Part shown: positions 24,025-36,386 of the stretch, piece after piece
How positions within the stretch are numbered: position 1 is the stretch's first letter
How the letters are laid out: each line of letters begins with the position of its first letter
Origin: Haberlea rhodopensis
Taxonomy: Eukaryota > Streptophyta > Magnoliopsida > Lamiales > Gesneriaceae
Length of the DNA stretch: 64,000 bases
Reading direction: 5' to 3'
Assembly (NCBI GenBank): GCA_907163345.1
Contig: CAJQUN010000059.1
Span: forward strand, 1,116,001 to 1,180,000
Notes under the pieces: generated by a model
The model's database searches: none
Told to the model about the DNA's origin: nothing
What the model saw: the letters and a program-made list of their open reading frames with translations, nothing else
Position numbers and translations under genes: made by a program

Positions 24025-24124
24025 CAGCCTCAAGCTCAGGTGTATGCACTGAACAAGGAGCAAGCAGAGGCAGCTCATAATGATGTGAGCGAGTAAGTGT
24101 AGTTTATTTACTTATCCAGCTTTT

Positions 24125-25261
24125 GTGTTGATAAATACGGGTGCATCACAGTCATTTATTGCACAAGCTTTTGTTGACCGGTATCATATATGCTCGTCTC
24201 CACTGTGGATGCCTCTATATGTCTCGACACCCATGGGAACTACTGTGATGACTTGTCAGAGTGTGTCTGATTGTGCTATTCAGTTTGATACTGATTATGG
24301 AATACAGGTTGATTTGATTGTGTTAGACAAGATGGATTTTGTCTGTGGTATTGATGTGTTGAGTAGTAATCAAACTGCTGTAGATTGCTGTCAGAAGACA
24401 GTTTGGTTTCAGTCTGATACTGGAAACCAATGGCTCTTCTATGGACAGGGATCGCGTGCAAAGATTCCTTTGATATCGGCTATTCGAATGTCGCGTTTGT
24501 TAGAACATGGACATACGGGATATTTGATATATGCTCTTGATATAGTAGAAAAGAAAGTGGAAAGAAGAGTAGAGGATATATCAGTGGTTGCAGAGTATGC
24601 AGATGTATTTGCAGATGAGATTCCTGGATTTCCACCAATTCGAGTGGAATTTGGCATTGAATTGATACCTGGTACCTATGCAACCTCACGAGCACCATAT
24701 TGTATGGCACCAACTGAACTGAGAGATTTGAAAACTCAGTTGCAAGATTTATTGGACAAGGGATACATACGTCCTAGTGTATCGCCTTGGGGTGCTCCTG
24801 TATTGTTTGTCAAGAAGAAAGATGGGTCGATGAGACTGTGCATTGACTATCGACAGTTGAACAAGGTAACGATTAAGAATAAATATCCTCTTCCTCGTAT
24901 TGATGATTTGTTTGATCAGTTACAGGGATCAATGATCTATTCTAAGATTGATTTGTGATCTGGTTATCATCAAATACGTGTGAGGTAAGGAGATGTGCAG
25001 AAGACAACATTCAAAACTCGCTATGGACATTATGATTTCTTAGTGATGCCATTTGGTGTGACAAATGCTCCAGCTATCTTGATGAGTTTGATGAATCGAT
25101 TTTTTCAGGAATATCTTGATCAATTTGTCATTGTGTTTATCAATGATATACTGATCTATTCTCGGAGTGAAATAGAGCATGTCCAACATTTGCATCTGGT
25201 GTTGCAATTATTGAGAACACATCACTTATACGCCAAACTCGTAAGTGTGAGTTTTGGTTGA
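24125..25261 (+). pseudogene. Nested Gypsy protease and partial RT
   Basis: The protease starts with INTGASQSFI where DTGAS would be expected, so the catalytic Asp is Asn. The frame runs through the protease-RT linker into RT (LCIDYRQLNKV, about 24835). A TGA follows SKIDL (about 24956), and the next stretch reads FVIVFINDILIYS, where the catalytic YVDD-type box is FIND, with the first Asp lost. The frame ends at 25261, shortly before the internal deletion. Confidence 0.88.
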
Positions 25262-25314
25262 ACAATGTAGATTTTTGGGGCATCCGGTGTTGCAATTATT
25301 GAGAACACGTTATG

Positions 25315-26266
25315 AATGCCATAGCTATTGTATGAAATTCAGATTTAATACCGATCGATCGCTATGAGTGACCGATCGATAGCAAGACCCAGAGTATGAA
25401 TATGTTGTATTTTCTTAGTAATGGTTTCATAACATGATTGATAACATTATACATTGCTGGTATTTATGTAGCAGCATCACAGGGGATGGGACAAAGAGGC
25501 GGTTAAACATTGACACCTGATTTCTATATTTTGTATCGCATAACAGGTACGTGTTTACGTACGAATATTGATATGATTGTGATAATGATATTGAGGTTGG
25601 TTTATATGATTGATGATATCATATGTGTTTACATTGATATGATGATATACATGCATGTGTCGGGAGTGATGCCACGATAGGTATGCCAATGGTAGGCATA
25701 TGCTTTGGCATGAGAGGTATACGCCGGTTGAGTATATACTTGGACTGTTATAATGTGTGATGACGGAAATATGGTTTGTGCTGCTAATATGAAGATGTGA
25801 GGAGGTTCCACTGACATATTAAGCTGAGATGGGCAAATCATATTTGTCCCGTTATAACAGGGTGATAGATGAGACATGTCATGACATATTTGCATTTGAT
25901 AATGCATGATACAGAACAATCACAGTTTTGATGGTTTTATGATAGTGCTTTATCGGTTTATATTGCTTAGTGATATCACACTGAGATAGTTGTTTATATA
26001 TACTCATGTTGTGTGGTTGTTTCTGTAGGGACTCATAGATGTGGGAGGACGGGATTGTGAGTTGAATTCCGCTACGAGCTGAACCACTGCATAGGAGTTG
26101 TACTTATGTTAGGTTGTTTTGCATGTACATGTGGTGTAAATTCTGTACAGATTTTGTAACTGTTGTAACAACCTGCTTAGTAAACTTAAAATCAGTGTAT
26201 GATTTTACTAAATTCTTACTCACATATATATCATTTGGTACATAAATAAGTAACGAGGACCCCACA
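25315..26266 (+). repeat. 3' LTR of nested Gypsy element (left half deleted)
   Basis: It matches the right half of the 5' LTR, ends CCCCACA and is followed by TSD ATCTG. A segment of about 115 bp near 25430-25540 is absent from the 5' copy. It retains a GATCGATC palindrome pair at 25353 and 25374. Confidence 0.9.
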
Positions 26267-26271
26267 ATCTG

Positions 26272-26850
26272 CATCTTTTCTAAAGTGCCTATGAACAAAA
26301 CATTAACTGAGCTCCCGATATCAGTAAAGATCCTTGATACGTCATAGTTTGCTATGGTTACAGTGACCACTAGAGCATCATTGTGCGGTGTTGCAACTCC
26401 TTTCAGATCACCAGGCCCAAAGCTTATGATAGGCTCATCTCTTGAGATTACCTATTCTGATACTTCGAAACTTTCCAATCTTCTACCATGACTTTTTCGA
26501 GCTCTGCCGAGTCTCCCTCAGTGGGTTCCCCCGAGATCATATTGATAGTTCCTCGGGTGGATTGTTCTCCACCTGTTCGACCCTTCTACTTTGATTATCT
26601 GTTTCTCTAGAAGGAATATCCCTCTCACGGGATCTAGTTCGGCCATCATGTGATATTTTTTCTCTTCTGTTACCTCGGTATCGGCTTTTACCATGATTTT
26701 TGTGATAAGGTTCATGAGTCCTTGTTAGGAGAGTTTTTATTTCAGAATCTCTTTTGATGATCTCTCTACCTCATCTTCAAGCTTCTGAAACTCATTAGGT
26801 ATATGACCGTACTCTCTATGGAATCCACAGTACTTATCAGATGGAGGCAG
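26272..26850 (-). pseudogene. Tat gag end and protease start
   Basis: Minus-strand remnant between the two nested insertions. It includes NYDVSRIFTDIGSSVN (about 26300-26355), a Tat protease start in which the expected DTGSS reads DIGSS, and upstream a basic gag tail (REKISHDGRTRSRERD). Frames are broken. Confidence 0.8.
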
Positions 26851-26855
26851 ACGGG

Positions 26856-28579
26856 TGATCGCTTTTATTTTAAACAATTAATTCCAATCTAGCGATTTTA
26901 GACCGCAAGTGCACGGTGTCAAGTTTTAGTATAGATAGGAAGATACGGATTGTCGAACCCACAGGGACTAACAAGCAAGTACCAAATAAGATGTCTTTTA
27001 ACTATATTTAACCTACGATAATTAATTTATAATTAACAACTAATTAATTAATATAAACTACTAATCCAACCAAGTCAATATAAGTAAACGAGAAAAATCC
27101 ACTAGAGAAGATTATCGAGACTTTGGCTCACCATTGCAATTCCCTACAATTCTCAATTGAATATTCAAATCTTTCTAAGGTGACGAGTTCTCCCAATTTA
27201 TCTAATACACTCTCTCGAGCTATATTAAACCTAACACCGAATTGTAGTAAGTAACTCTCATTCACTTATTTAACAATTCAATGTTGCATAAGATCCATGA
27301 AAACTCCTAGCTTTCAATTACTAGAATCTATGGCTATCACGCATGTATTTGACGTCATCTCTCGATCTCGGTCTTAAATCCATGGTATGAGTTATTAATT
27401 CAGTATCATAAAATCATCTATCGATCTCAATTACGATACTAACATCATTCAAAGGTGATCAATCCTCTAAAAGCATGAAGAACATAAAACATACGCAAAG
27501 AACTATAAGAATTCAATCATTAAATCATCAAATCGAAGGTTCATAACAACAGATTCGCCTAGCCTCGATAAATAAATTAGTTCAACATAATAAAACAAAA
27601 CACAACAAAACTAAGAATTAAAGACAAAGAAAAACTCCCAGCGTCGACTCCGGTTGTAGATCTTTGCTTCCTCTCTCGCTTCCTTCTCACTCGTGTTCTT
27701 CAATCGCCTTGTTGGAGATGTTCCAAAATCGTAGGGTGAAAGGTTGAAGGTTAGATGATAGAAAGGTGGAAGGTTCTGGAGGAGGATGAGTGAGATTGGT
27801 GATGTGGTGATTGGGTTAATGGAAGGAATAGAAGATGGCATGAGATGTGGAAGAAAGGGACGTGTGGTTTTGTGGAATTGAAGGAAAGGGGATGTGAGAT
27901 GAGATGGTGAAGGAAAGGGGGCTGAGATGGAGGCTGTATGAGGTGTTTTTCTAGGGTTAAAAGTCCTCCTTTGGGTTGAAAATCTTGTGTATAATATATA
28001 GGGGAAAGAATTATGGACTTCCCTTTTGCATACAAACTCTACAAGGAAGGTATTTTAATGAAAACTCCTCGTCCCGATCGATCCGGAAAAGTGGCCGATC
28101 GATCCAGCCTTCCAGTAAGAATTTCGTGGCTTTTTCAGCCCTTCTCGATCGATCGGAAATGCTCGCTCGATCGATCGAGTTTCACAGAAAGTTTTCTTCG
28201 CCTTTTTCAGCTTCTGGCGAGTTTCGTATTTTGGCCGTAACTTTCTCATACAAACTCCAAATTTGATGAATCAGCTGTCCACGCGAAGATAAGAGAGAGT
28301 TCTACATCTTTTATATGGACCACATTTCCAAAACATGGCTCGAACATATAGTAATTTGAGGAGAAATGAGCAACATGTGTCTTGGATTCTGGTTTTTTCC
28401 TCTTTTCTTCAACTTTATTCATTTTTCATCATTTTAGCTTGATTTCTTCCCCTTTTATGAATTTCAACATTGATTCCTGAAATATAGAAATATATACCAT
28501 AAAACGTTAAATAATTCAAGAATCAACACGAAAACCATTACATATCATAGCGTAAAACGCGTAATATTCAACCCTATCA
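26856..28579 (-). mobile_element. Solo LTR, Athila-type, in Tat gag
   Basis: It is bounded by a perfect TSD ACGGG (26851-26855 and 28580-28584) and TG...CA ends. The left end shares a block with the Athila LTR of 45621-47073 (CGCAAG, CACGGTGTCAAGTTTTA, TCGAACCCACAG), which is the conserved terminal part of Athila-group LTRs and sets the orientation as minus. No internal region is left, so this is a solo LTR made by LTR-LTR recombination. It holds two GATCGATC pairs at 28076-28178. Confidence 0.9.
28076..28178. repeat. Two palindrome pairs in the solo LTR
   Basis: GATCGATC starts at 28076 and 28097 (21 bp apart), and again at 28147 and 28169 (22 bp apart). The two pairs are 71 bp apart. Confidence 0.92.
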
Positions 28580-28584
28580 ACGGG

Positions 28585-29711
28585 GACCCTTGTCCGACTT
28601 CCTTGGTCTTTCCAATTTCTTTCTATCATCACATATTTCCATAGCTCTTTCCAAGCTCATGGACAGTGGTATACGTGAAGCAAATTGGCTTCTAGGCCGA
28701 CCACTGTCGTCGGTCCTATCAGCCGATCTTTTCTTTCTTACCTCTAACTTCTCTTTCTTCTCTGATGGCCGTAGATCATCCCTTCTCTGTGTCTGAGCAT
28801 CTTCGAGATTGATGTACTTTCAGCTCGCCCTAGAAGTTCGTCATAACTGCGAGGGGTTTCTTTACCAATGATTTTAAAAACTCTCATGCCTTAAGCAAAG
28901 ATCTACCAAATTGTGCGAAGGCATTAATAAGGACATCTACAATTGCAGTGGGGACCTCTAAGGCCTCCCATTGAAGCGTTGTACGAACTCCCTCAAGGAT
29001 TCCTGTTCATCCTGCTTGGTAGTGAACAGACTCAAAGAAGTTTTTTAATACCTCTTGCTGCTGGCGAACTGGTTTAGAAAAGCCGAACTGAATTCCTCAA
29101 AGCAACGTATAGTGTTTGGCTTAATTAGATTAAACCGCTGTTGTGCTGATCTAACAAGGTGGTAAGGAAAACACGGCATTTGATCCCATCGGAATACCTA
29201 TGCAACAGGGCAGCATTCTCAAATCTTCTAACGTGTTCTTTCGGGTCTGTGCTTCCGTCATATTCTCCCACCGCAGGTTGTCTGAAATTTGGCGGGAGCT
29301 CATCTTCTAAAATAGCTTGGGGGAAAGGACTTTCTCTCCTAGCCATTGGAGGTCGGCCACCTAGATGTTGACCAATCGCCTTATCTCTCCCCATAAAGCT
29401 TCCATTGGATCTATCAGTGAAGGCTCTGCTCGTGTATCCAACACTTGCTACCCTATTATTATCTGGGGCCTTCTCTGGTTGAACAGGCGGTGGTGCCTGA
29501 TTGGTTTGTGGAGGGGTGGAACTTGGTTAAGTTCCGGAGGTAATGGAACATGGTTAGGTTCCGGAGGTGGTGGAACTTGGTGTTGGAAAAAAGTATTCTG
29601 CAAGGCTGGATTGATGAACTGTGACAGTTGCTCCATATTCAGATCCCCCACATTCCTAACAGGAGGTGGTGGTTGATCTTCTTGCTGTGGAGGGATATCA
29701 TGATTTTCCAT
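28585..29711 (-). pseudogene. Tat gag remnant
   Basis: ATG at 29711 starts a Pro-rich N-terminus (MENHDIPPQQEDQPPPPVRN). The core follows with FPQAILEDELPPNFRQP and GEYDGSTDPKEHVRRFENA (about 29330-29220), a hallmark of Tat gag, then, in other frames, KQDEQESLREFVQRF (about 29010-28965). Frameshifts and stops are frequent. It continues beyond the solo LTR at 26850. Confidence 0.88.
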
Positions 29712-29798
29712 GCTAGGACTTTCTCTTCCTCCAAGATTCCTCTTGATTCCACGTCCACGTCCACGTGTCCAGCCATATCAACGTCTTCAACTCAATTT

Positions 29799-29815
29799 TC
29801 CCACAGACGTCGCCA
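29799..29815 (-). promoter_or_regulatory. Tat primer binding site
   Basis: Next to the right LTR the minus strand reads TTGGCGACGTCTGTGG, close to the TTGGCGCCGTCTGTGG-type primer site common in Tat elements. Confidence 0.7.
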
Positions 29816-29817
29816 AT

Positions 29818-30460
29818 TGATATCACCAAAAAAGTATGACTACCTTCTGATAACAATAGGAAGTGAACAATACCTCCCTGTGTCTTTAACGCAATTAATA
29901 ACGTCAATATCGCTTAGGATCCTCACCTGAAATCACGAAATAAACGTGGGAAGGGGCCGAAAGTTTTTCGACGTGTCCCCTCCGACGCTCAAGTCAGGTG
30001 AGAGGATACGAAAATATATACTTGTAAAGTAATATGATTGTCAATGAATGAGTTGATACCCCAAACCTGGTATTTATAGGCAGAGATCCAAGAGTTACCA
30101 TACAGCAATGACTCCTCCCATGTTTATTCTAATCTTATCCAGATATGCTAAGATCTTTTGAATACAATTAAATCCCAGATATTGCTCCGTGGATCTGGGA
30201 CTTGCCTAGTTTAGGGGACTCCGTTTCCCTGTTCTGCCATGTATAATGAGAAGAGCTCTGCCAATGAGCTCGGGCTCCAAAAGAGGTCGCCGAGAAGTTT
30301 TGGCGAAGGGACAACATGTAAGGTGAAACACGTCGGCCAAACAGGTCGGTCCAAACAAAGAGCGCGGACAAACAGACGAGATCTTTTGAAGAAGGTCAAG
30401 TAATACACGATGGAGTCGGGTCGGTTCATCAGGTGGTGTCTTCTTATTTAGGGGGTATCA
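29818..30460 (-). repeat. Tat 5' LTR (right)
   Basis: Begins TGATACCCCC (from 30460, minus strand) and ends GGTGATATCA at 29818. Followed on the plus strand by TSD TACTG at 30461-30465. Confidence 0.93.
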
Positions 30461-30477
30461 TACTGAATTACTTTTTT

Positions 30478-30657
30478 GAAGCGTGAACCTTGGCGCAACA
30501 GTAAATTTATTGCTATGTTACCTCCAGGTCATGGGTTTGAGTCGATGAAATATCCTCTTGCAATGCAAGTGAATGATGCATGCAATAGGCTCAAAGTAGT
30601 CTGACCCCTACCAAAACCCCGCATGTAGTGGGATGTTCGTGCACTCATTTGCCCTTT
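30478..30657 (+). mobile_element. Au-like SINE
   Basis: A tRNA-like head with an A box (TGGCGCAACAGTAAA, 30491-30505) and B box (GGTCATGGGTTTGAGTC, 30527-30543) is followed by a body containing CTCTTGCAATGCA and an end of TTCGTGCACT...GCCCTTTA. This matches my knowledge of the Au SINE family, widespread in flowering plants. Confidence 0.8.
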
Positions 30658-32512
30658 ATTGATTTCCTTTTTTTCTTCCTAATTTGGTGTTTTAAAGGGA
30701 CACCAATATATTAAAGTTTGTTCATTTGGACTGCATTATCTATTTGTTATTTTATTTACCTTCATGCCTGGGTTGAAAATTCCATTACCCAATGTAGTTT
30801 ACTGAGAGGAATAAAAACGATAAGTTTGTAAAGTATTGCTGAGGTCATATTCCATGGCTGGTGATAACAAAGGTTTATGCTATTACTTAATTAGAGAATT
30901 TATCGTATATATTTTCTTAAAAACTACATTTGATATCTGACTGTTTGTTAATTTATTTTGGCATTTGAATACCCTTCAAAAAAATTCATTGTTTTTCATT
31001 AAGTATTTTAGAATGTATTTATGGCCTTCAAATATTTTCATTTATTTTTTAATTAAATTCAATTTCCTAATTATTTTTATTTGTTAAGTTTCTTTTGTGG
31101 GAAAAATAAGCATATATCCCATGAAATATTCATTTTTAAAGTAAGGTTACATCTTTTATATACATAGTCATATTTTATTATTTATCATCATACAATTATA
31201 ACAATTAATGCATGTATATTTAAAATTTTCTATATATGTAAACATATTTGAAATATAATTGTTTATGCTTTGAGGATCAGACTTTTTCTGTTCCTTGATG
31301 ATTTAATTTGACGAATGGTTATAATAGATGATGCATAGACACTCCAAAAGATCATTCAGTGCAGTGCTGAACATTTCTAGGACACTGATACGCCTTAGAC
31401 ACTACTCGGACATATATCGGACAAGCCACTTGGTATGTCCTAATTTTTTTTTAAAAAAAATTTGGGCAGTGGTGTTGGACACGTGGCGTGTCATTAGTTT
31501 TTTCAAAAAAAACTTCGGGCACTATTGTTGGGCACATGAGTGTCCGACATGGCACGGACATGTTTTCTACTTATTTACTTTTTTAAAAAATTTTTACGAA
31601 AAAGTTTTTTGGTTGTTAGTTATACAATTTAAAAAGTTTTGGATTAAAATTAAATTTGAGTTGTTAAAGTTATATTTTTACATTTTTTTATTAGTTAGGA
31701 AGGGGAGATTACTCGAAATGAACCTCTTTAAAAATGGAATTCATGACACCTACTAGGCCAATGCTTTTGTGTCAAACTTTATGTTAATAAATAAAAGTAA
31801 TATACATGTGGTGTTAGTATGAATGGTTCATTTTTTTATACGGTACTTGAATTTGGTAAAAATATTTTTGGTGTTATCTTTTATTTAGACGTGTATGTTG
31901 AACTTTATGCTAATTGAAGTAATATTTGGTTTTAGTATGCATTTATTCATGAATTTGGTAAGAATATTTTTGTTTATCGGGTTTTAAAAGTTTAAAAAAT
32001 TGAATTTTACAATTCTTGTAATATAGTATTGTTTAGTATAAATAAAAATATGCAAGTGTGCATCAACCATATCGTATCTTGAAAATTTTGAGAATCTATG
32101 TCGTCGTGTTAATATCCGTACATTTTAGAATATAACCAATAGACCGTTTAAAGTTTCCAAAAAAAACTCGTGAGTTTGAAAAATTGGAGCCTTGGCGCAC
32201 TTTTTTCTTCTTCCACTTAATTTTTGATGTGAAACGAGTAAACAACTAATAAATATGAATGACCTTCCAACTCTTCCAAGTATTATATTTATATTATATT
32301 GACTTATCAATTAAGAATTCTCTCGAGAAATATTCTTTGAATTCGCTTTTCAATTATGAATTAGTATTTAATGGTATATATGAAAGAGATCGGGCATATG
32401 TAGGCAGTTCCTTATTTGACCCGTCGTTAATGTAACGCCAATTATCGATTTAAACCTCAACTTGCGAGATTCATACTCTGTAGTCATTTTTGAAGTACCT
32501 TTATTTCTGGAA
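30658..32512. other. Non-coding upstream region of LRR receptor kinase
   Basis: AT-rich with no gene. Around 31360-31575 it contains repeated GGACA / GTGTCC motifs (for example GTGTCCGACATGGCACGGACA) in both orientations, probably a degraded interspersed repeat. The last 300 bp before the ATG at 32513 would hold the promoter; several TATA-like runs (32280-32300, 32370) are present and none stands out. Confidence 0.4.
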
Positions 32513-35500
32513 ATGGGCATGAAGGGACAATGTTTTCTTGTGGCAGTTCCATTTTTAAATACTCTAGTGGCATGTTTGGCCATGACGTTAACCGATATAA
32601 CCACCGATCAATCTGTGCTTCTTGCATTCAAATCCGAACTCAGTTTAGACCCTTCTCATATTTTGTCCCAAAACTGGTCAGAATCTTTCCCAACATGCAA
32701 ATGGATTGGAGTTACATGCAGTTCTCGCTACCAAAGAGTGATTGCTTTAGATATCTCTCAGATGGGACTTTACGGAAATATGCCGTCACAACTGGGAAAC
32801 CTCTCCTTCCTAGTTTCCCTCAACTTGAGAAATAACAGTTTTCGAGGCCAAGTTCCCAAAGAGTTGGCACAGTTGAGTAGACTGAGATTCTTGGATTTTG
32901 GGTTCAATAGCTTCACCGGCAACATCCCTTCTTGGTTTGGAATCTTGGTTGAACTTTGGTTCTTGAATCTTCGGAACAATGGTTTTACTGGTTCTATCCC
33001 GAGTTCCATCACAAACGTGTCCAAGCTCGAAGTTTTGGATATATCATTTAATCCTTTACAGGGAGAAATCCCAGAAGCGTTTGGAAGTTTGTTTAACTTG
33101 AGGGATTTGCGATTACAATCTAACAATCTTACTGGTGTCATACCAATGTCGATTTTCAACATATCCGTCATGGAAAATCTTGCTTTTACAGGGAATATTT
33201 TGTCTGGTAATCTCCCTGGAGGGATGTGTCGAAGCCTCTCGAATTTGAAAACACTTTATCTATCTTCCAATGAGTTGGAAGGCCCAATACCGCTAAATAT
33301 TTCCGAGTGTTCCCAGCTTACTGTTCTCTCCTTGTCGCATAACAAGTTTACTGGCTCCATACCTCGAGGCATTGGAGGCTTAAGGGCGCTTGAATCATTG
33401 TATCTTGGTTTCAACCATTTTACAGGTATCTATTTAGATTACTGAATATGAATCTTGCTCGTTAACATAGACTTATTTTGGAAATTTGCATGTTACTCTA
33501 TTTTATATTGTTAATCGTCTTTTTAAGCTTTTCAAAAAGATATTAAGTCTTTGTGAAGTTTACTCTTTTGCCAGGTGAAATCCCAATTGAGTTGGGTCAC
33601 CTTGAAAAGTTGGTGGATTTACGAATGGGAGATAACCTTTTCGTGGGCCCTGTACCTTCATCTATCTGCAACAGCTCCTCATTGCAATACATCAGTATTG
33701 CAAACTGTAATCTAACCGGTTCCATCCCAGCTGATATGTGCTCTTCTTGTTCTCAACTCAAAAGGCTTTATTTCTACGGGAATAACATAACTGGAAGCAT
33801 ACCAAAAGGCATCGGAAACTTAACGATGCTGCAAATGTTGTATATTGACGATAACAAGTTGACAGGTAAAATATTTGATGAAATTGCAGCTTGTGAATCC
33901 AAGAATCTTATATGAAATTGTCCTTGTTTTTTCAGGAACAATTCCAGAAGGAATAGGCAATCTTAACAATTTGAAGTTCTTTGATTTGTCATACAATAAC
34001 TTAGTTGGTTATATCCCAGAAAAAATATTCAATATCTCAACATTAAGATCGATAGTTGTTTCATCGAATCGACTTTTGGGTCACCTTCCATCAATTTTGA
34101 GTTATGGGCTACCTAATCTAGAAGTACTCTACCTCGATCACAATTTTTTCTTTGGAGAAATCACTGATGCCCTTACAAATTCGTCTAAACTGATCTTCCT
34201 CGACTTTTCTTTCAACAATCTTAGTGGACAAATTCCCAACTCCTTTGGGAAGTTGAATCTTTTGGAAATTTTACTATTAACCGCGAACAATTTTGTTAGT
34301 GAAACATCAGAACTAAGCTTTATCACTCCATTGAGAAACTGCACCTATCTAAGAGAATTCAGTTTAGGAGCTAATCCTTTCAATGGAGTTCTTCCAATTT
34401 CTGTCGGGAACCTGTCAACTTCTATGCAATATTTCTTTGCTCACAATTGCGGTCTTTTAGGAAGCATTCCTGAGGGATTGGGAAATCTTGTGAATTTGGT
34501 TACTCTAAATCTGCTCCGTAATGAACTCACAGGAGCTATTCCAAATACTTTGGGAAACCTGAGAAAACTTCAAGGATTTATTCTTGACCACAACAAACTA
34601 AGGGGATCTATACCTAGTATTCTCTGCACATTGCAGAATTTGAATATAATGTCGATTAGGCATAATAAAATCACTGGTTCTATCCCTGATTGCATTGGAA
34701 ATCTAACTTCTCTAAGAGTACTATATTTGGAGAGCAACATATTACATTCTGCCATACCTACAGGCCTATGGAAACTCGATGATATTATCGAGTTGGATTT
34801 GTCTTCAAATCTTTTAACTGGTTTTCTGCCTTCAGATATAAAAAATATGAAGGTAGCAACCGTCTTTGATTTGTCAGAAAATCATTTCTCAAGCATCATT
34901 CCTAGCTCCATCCAAGGTTTAGAAAGTGTTATCGATCTTTCTTTGGCGCGAAACAGATTTCAAGGATCTATTCCAGAGTCATTGAGTAAGTTAGTGAGTT
35001 TGGAGACATTAGATCTTTCGCACAACAATCTTTCTGGGACCATCCCTACATCACTAGAAGCACTTCGGTACCTCAAGTACTTTAATGTTTCTTTCAATGA
35101 GTTAAGTGGTCCAATCCCTACCGATGGCCCCTTTCAATCCTTTCCGAGTCAGTTCTTTATGTCAAATGGAGTACTTTGTGGTGCTTCTAAATATGGAGTT
35201 CCACCTTGTCATGAAAATAAAATCACCGAGTCGAAGAGGAAAAAAGTGACTCTTCGTGTTGTATATATTTTCTTAGGGATTACAGTGCCAGTTTTCGCCG
35301 TAACCTTGTCATACATACTTGCAAGGTATCGAAAGAAAAACAAGACAGAAACCCAAACAGATAGTTCATTCAATACTGCACCATCACGAGTCTTGTATCA
35401 GGAACTTGTAAAGGCGACCGAAGGGTTTGATGAGAACCATTTACTTGGCATAGGAAGTTATGGTTCTGTCTACAAAGGGACGCTTCAAAGTGGAGAAGAT

Positions 35501-36386
35501 GTGGCCGTAAAAGTGTTCAACTTGAAGTTAAAAGGAGGATTCAAGAGTTTTGATACCGAATGTGAAGTCATGAGCAGGCTTCGCCATAGGAATCTCTGCA
35601 AAGTCATTGGTATTTGCTCAAATGAAGACTTCAAGGCATTGATTCTCGAATATATGCCAAATGGAAGTCTTGAAGAGTGGCTTTATTTGGAAAACAACTT
35701 CTTGGATATTGTTCAAAGTCTAAACATAATGATAGATATAGCATGTGCATTAGAATATCTACACCATAGTTACTCGATACCTATAGTTCACTGTGATTTA
35801 AAGCCAAGCAATGTGCTCTTGGATGAAGATATGGTTGCCCATTTGAGCGATTTTGGAGTTGCTAAGTTGTTAAATGATGGTGCTAACATTACGCTCACAA
35901 GGACCCTCGCCACATTAGGCTACATGGCACCAGGTGAACATGCAATTTTTCTTTCCAATATACCATCTATCTCATTTATTTACTTCTCAGTTGCTATAAA
36001 TTTGATGAATTCTTTGTTTTTCTTGTCTTATAGAATATGGTTCGGAAGGAATAGTATCCGTAAAATGCGATGTTTACAGCTATGGTATAATGCTGATGGA
36101 AGTTTTTACGAGAACCAAGCCGAACGATCCAAAATTTACTGGAGATTTAAGCCTAAAAAGGTGGGTGAATGATTCTGTGCCTAATGCAATTGTACAAATT
36201 ATAGATTTAGAATTGTTGAGAGCAGATGAAAACTATCTCAGTGAAAAAATGGAATGTTTGGTATCGATAATGGAGATAGCTTTACAATGTTCTATGGAGA
36301 ATCCCAATGAAAGGACAATTAGCATGAAATCTGTTGTTGTAGCATTGAAGAAGATCATGTATCAGCTTTTTCAATTTGAAATTTGA
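32513..36386 (+). CDS. LRR receptor-like serine/threonine kinase (subfamily XII-like, non-RD)
   Basis: Four exons: 32513-33425, 33575-33865, 33936-35933, 36034-36386, all with GT-AG borders; total 1184 codons. The ATG at 32513 is preferred over 32462 because the paralogue at 1564 starts in the same context. Domains: signal peptide (about 1-25), LRR cap with CKWIGVTC (about 62-69), some 25 LxGxIP-type leucine-rich repeats to about 800, a membrane helix near 835-860, then a kinase (about 895-1175). The kinase has GIGSYGSVYKG, ATP lysine in VAVKVF, HCDLKPSN in the catalytic loop, DFGVAK and APE. HCD instead of HRD makes it a non-RD kinase, typical of plant pattern-recognition receptors of the FLS2/EFR group. 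The ligand is unknown. No inactivating change is visible. Confidence 0.9.

Larger units (their letters stand above)
21087..26266 (+). mobile_element. Nested Gypsy retrotransposon (probably chromovirus-like), internally deleted
   Basis: Element in plus orientation inserted into the Tat protease, with TSD ATCTG. It has a 5' LTR, tRNA-Met primer site, gag, protease and the first part of RT, then an internal deletion that joins RT directly to the middle of the 3' LTR (about 25262-25320). The rest of RT, RNase H, integrase and the left half of the 3' LTR are missing. RT motifs (KKKDGSMRLCIDYRQLNK) and the 1.7-kb LTR suggest a Tekay/Del-like chromovirus, but the integrase and chromodomain that would prove it are gone. 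Confidence 0.9.
13125..30460 (-). mobile_element. Tat-lineage Gypsy LTR retrotransposon with nested insertions
   Basis: Bounded by similar LTRs (13125-13776 and 29818-30460) and a perfect 5-bp target duplication TACTG (13120-13124 and 30461-30465). The element reads right to left: primer site beside the right LTR, gag, protease, RT, two RNase H domains, integrase, a long 3' region with an antisense gene and tandem arrays, purine tract, left LTR. The second RNase H and the antisense gene are Tat-lineage marks. Two elements are nested inside (21087-26266 and 26856-28579). Without them it is about 10.4 kb. The coding parts carry many frameshifts, and the LTRs differ by substitutions and small indels, so it is old. 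Confidence 0.93.
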
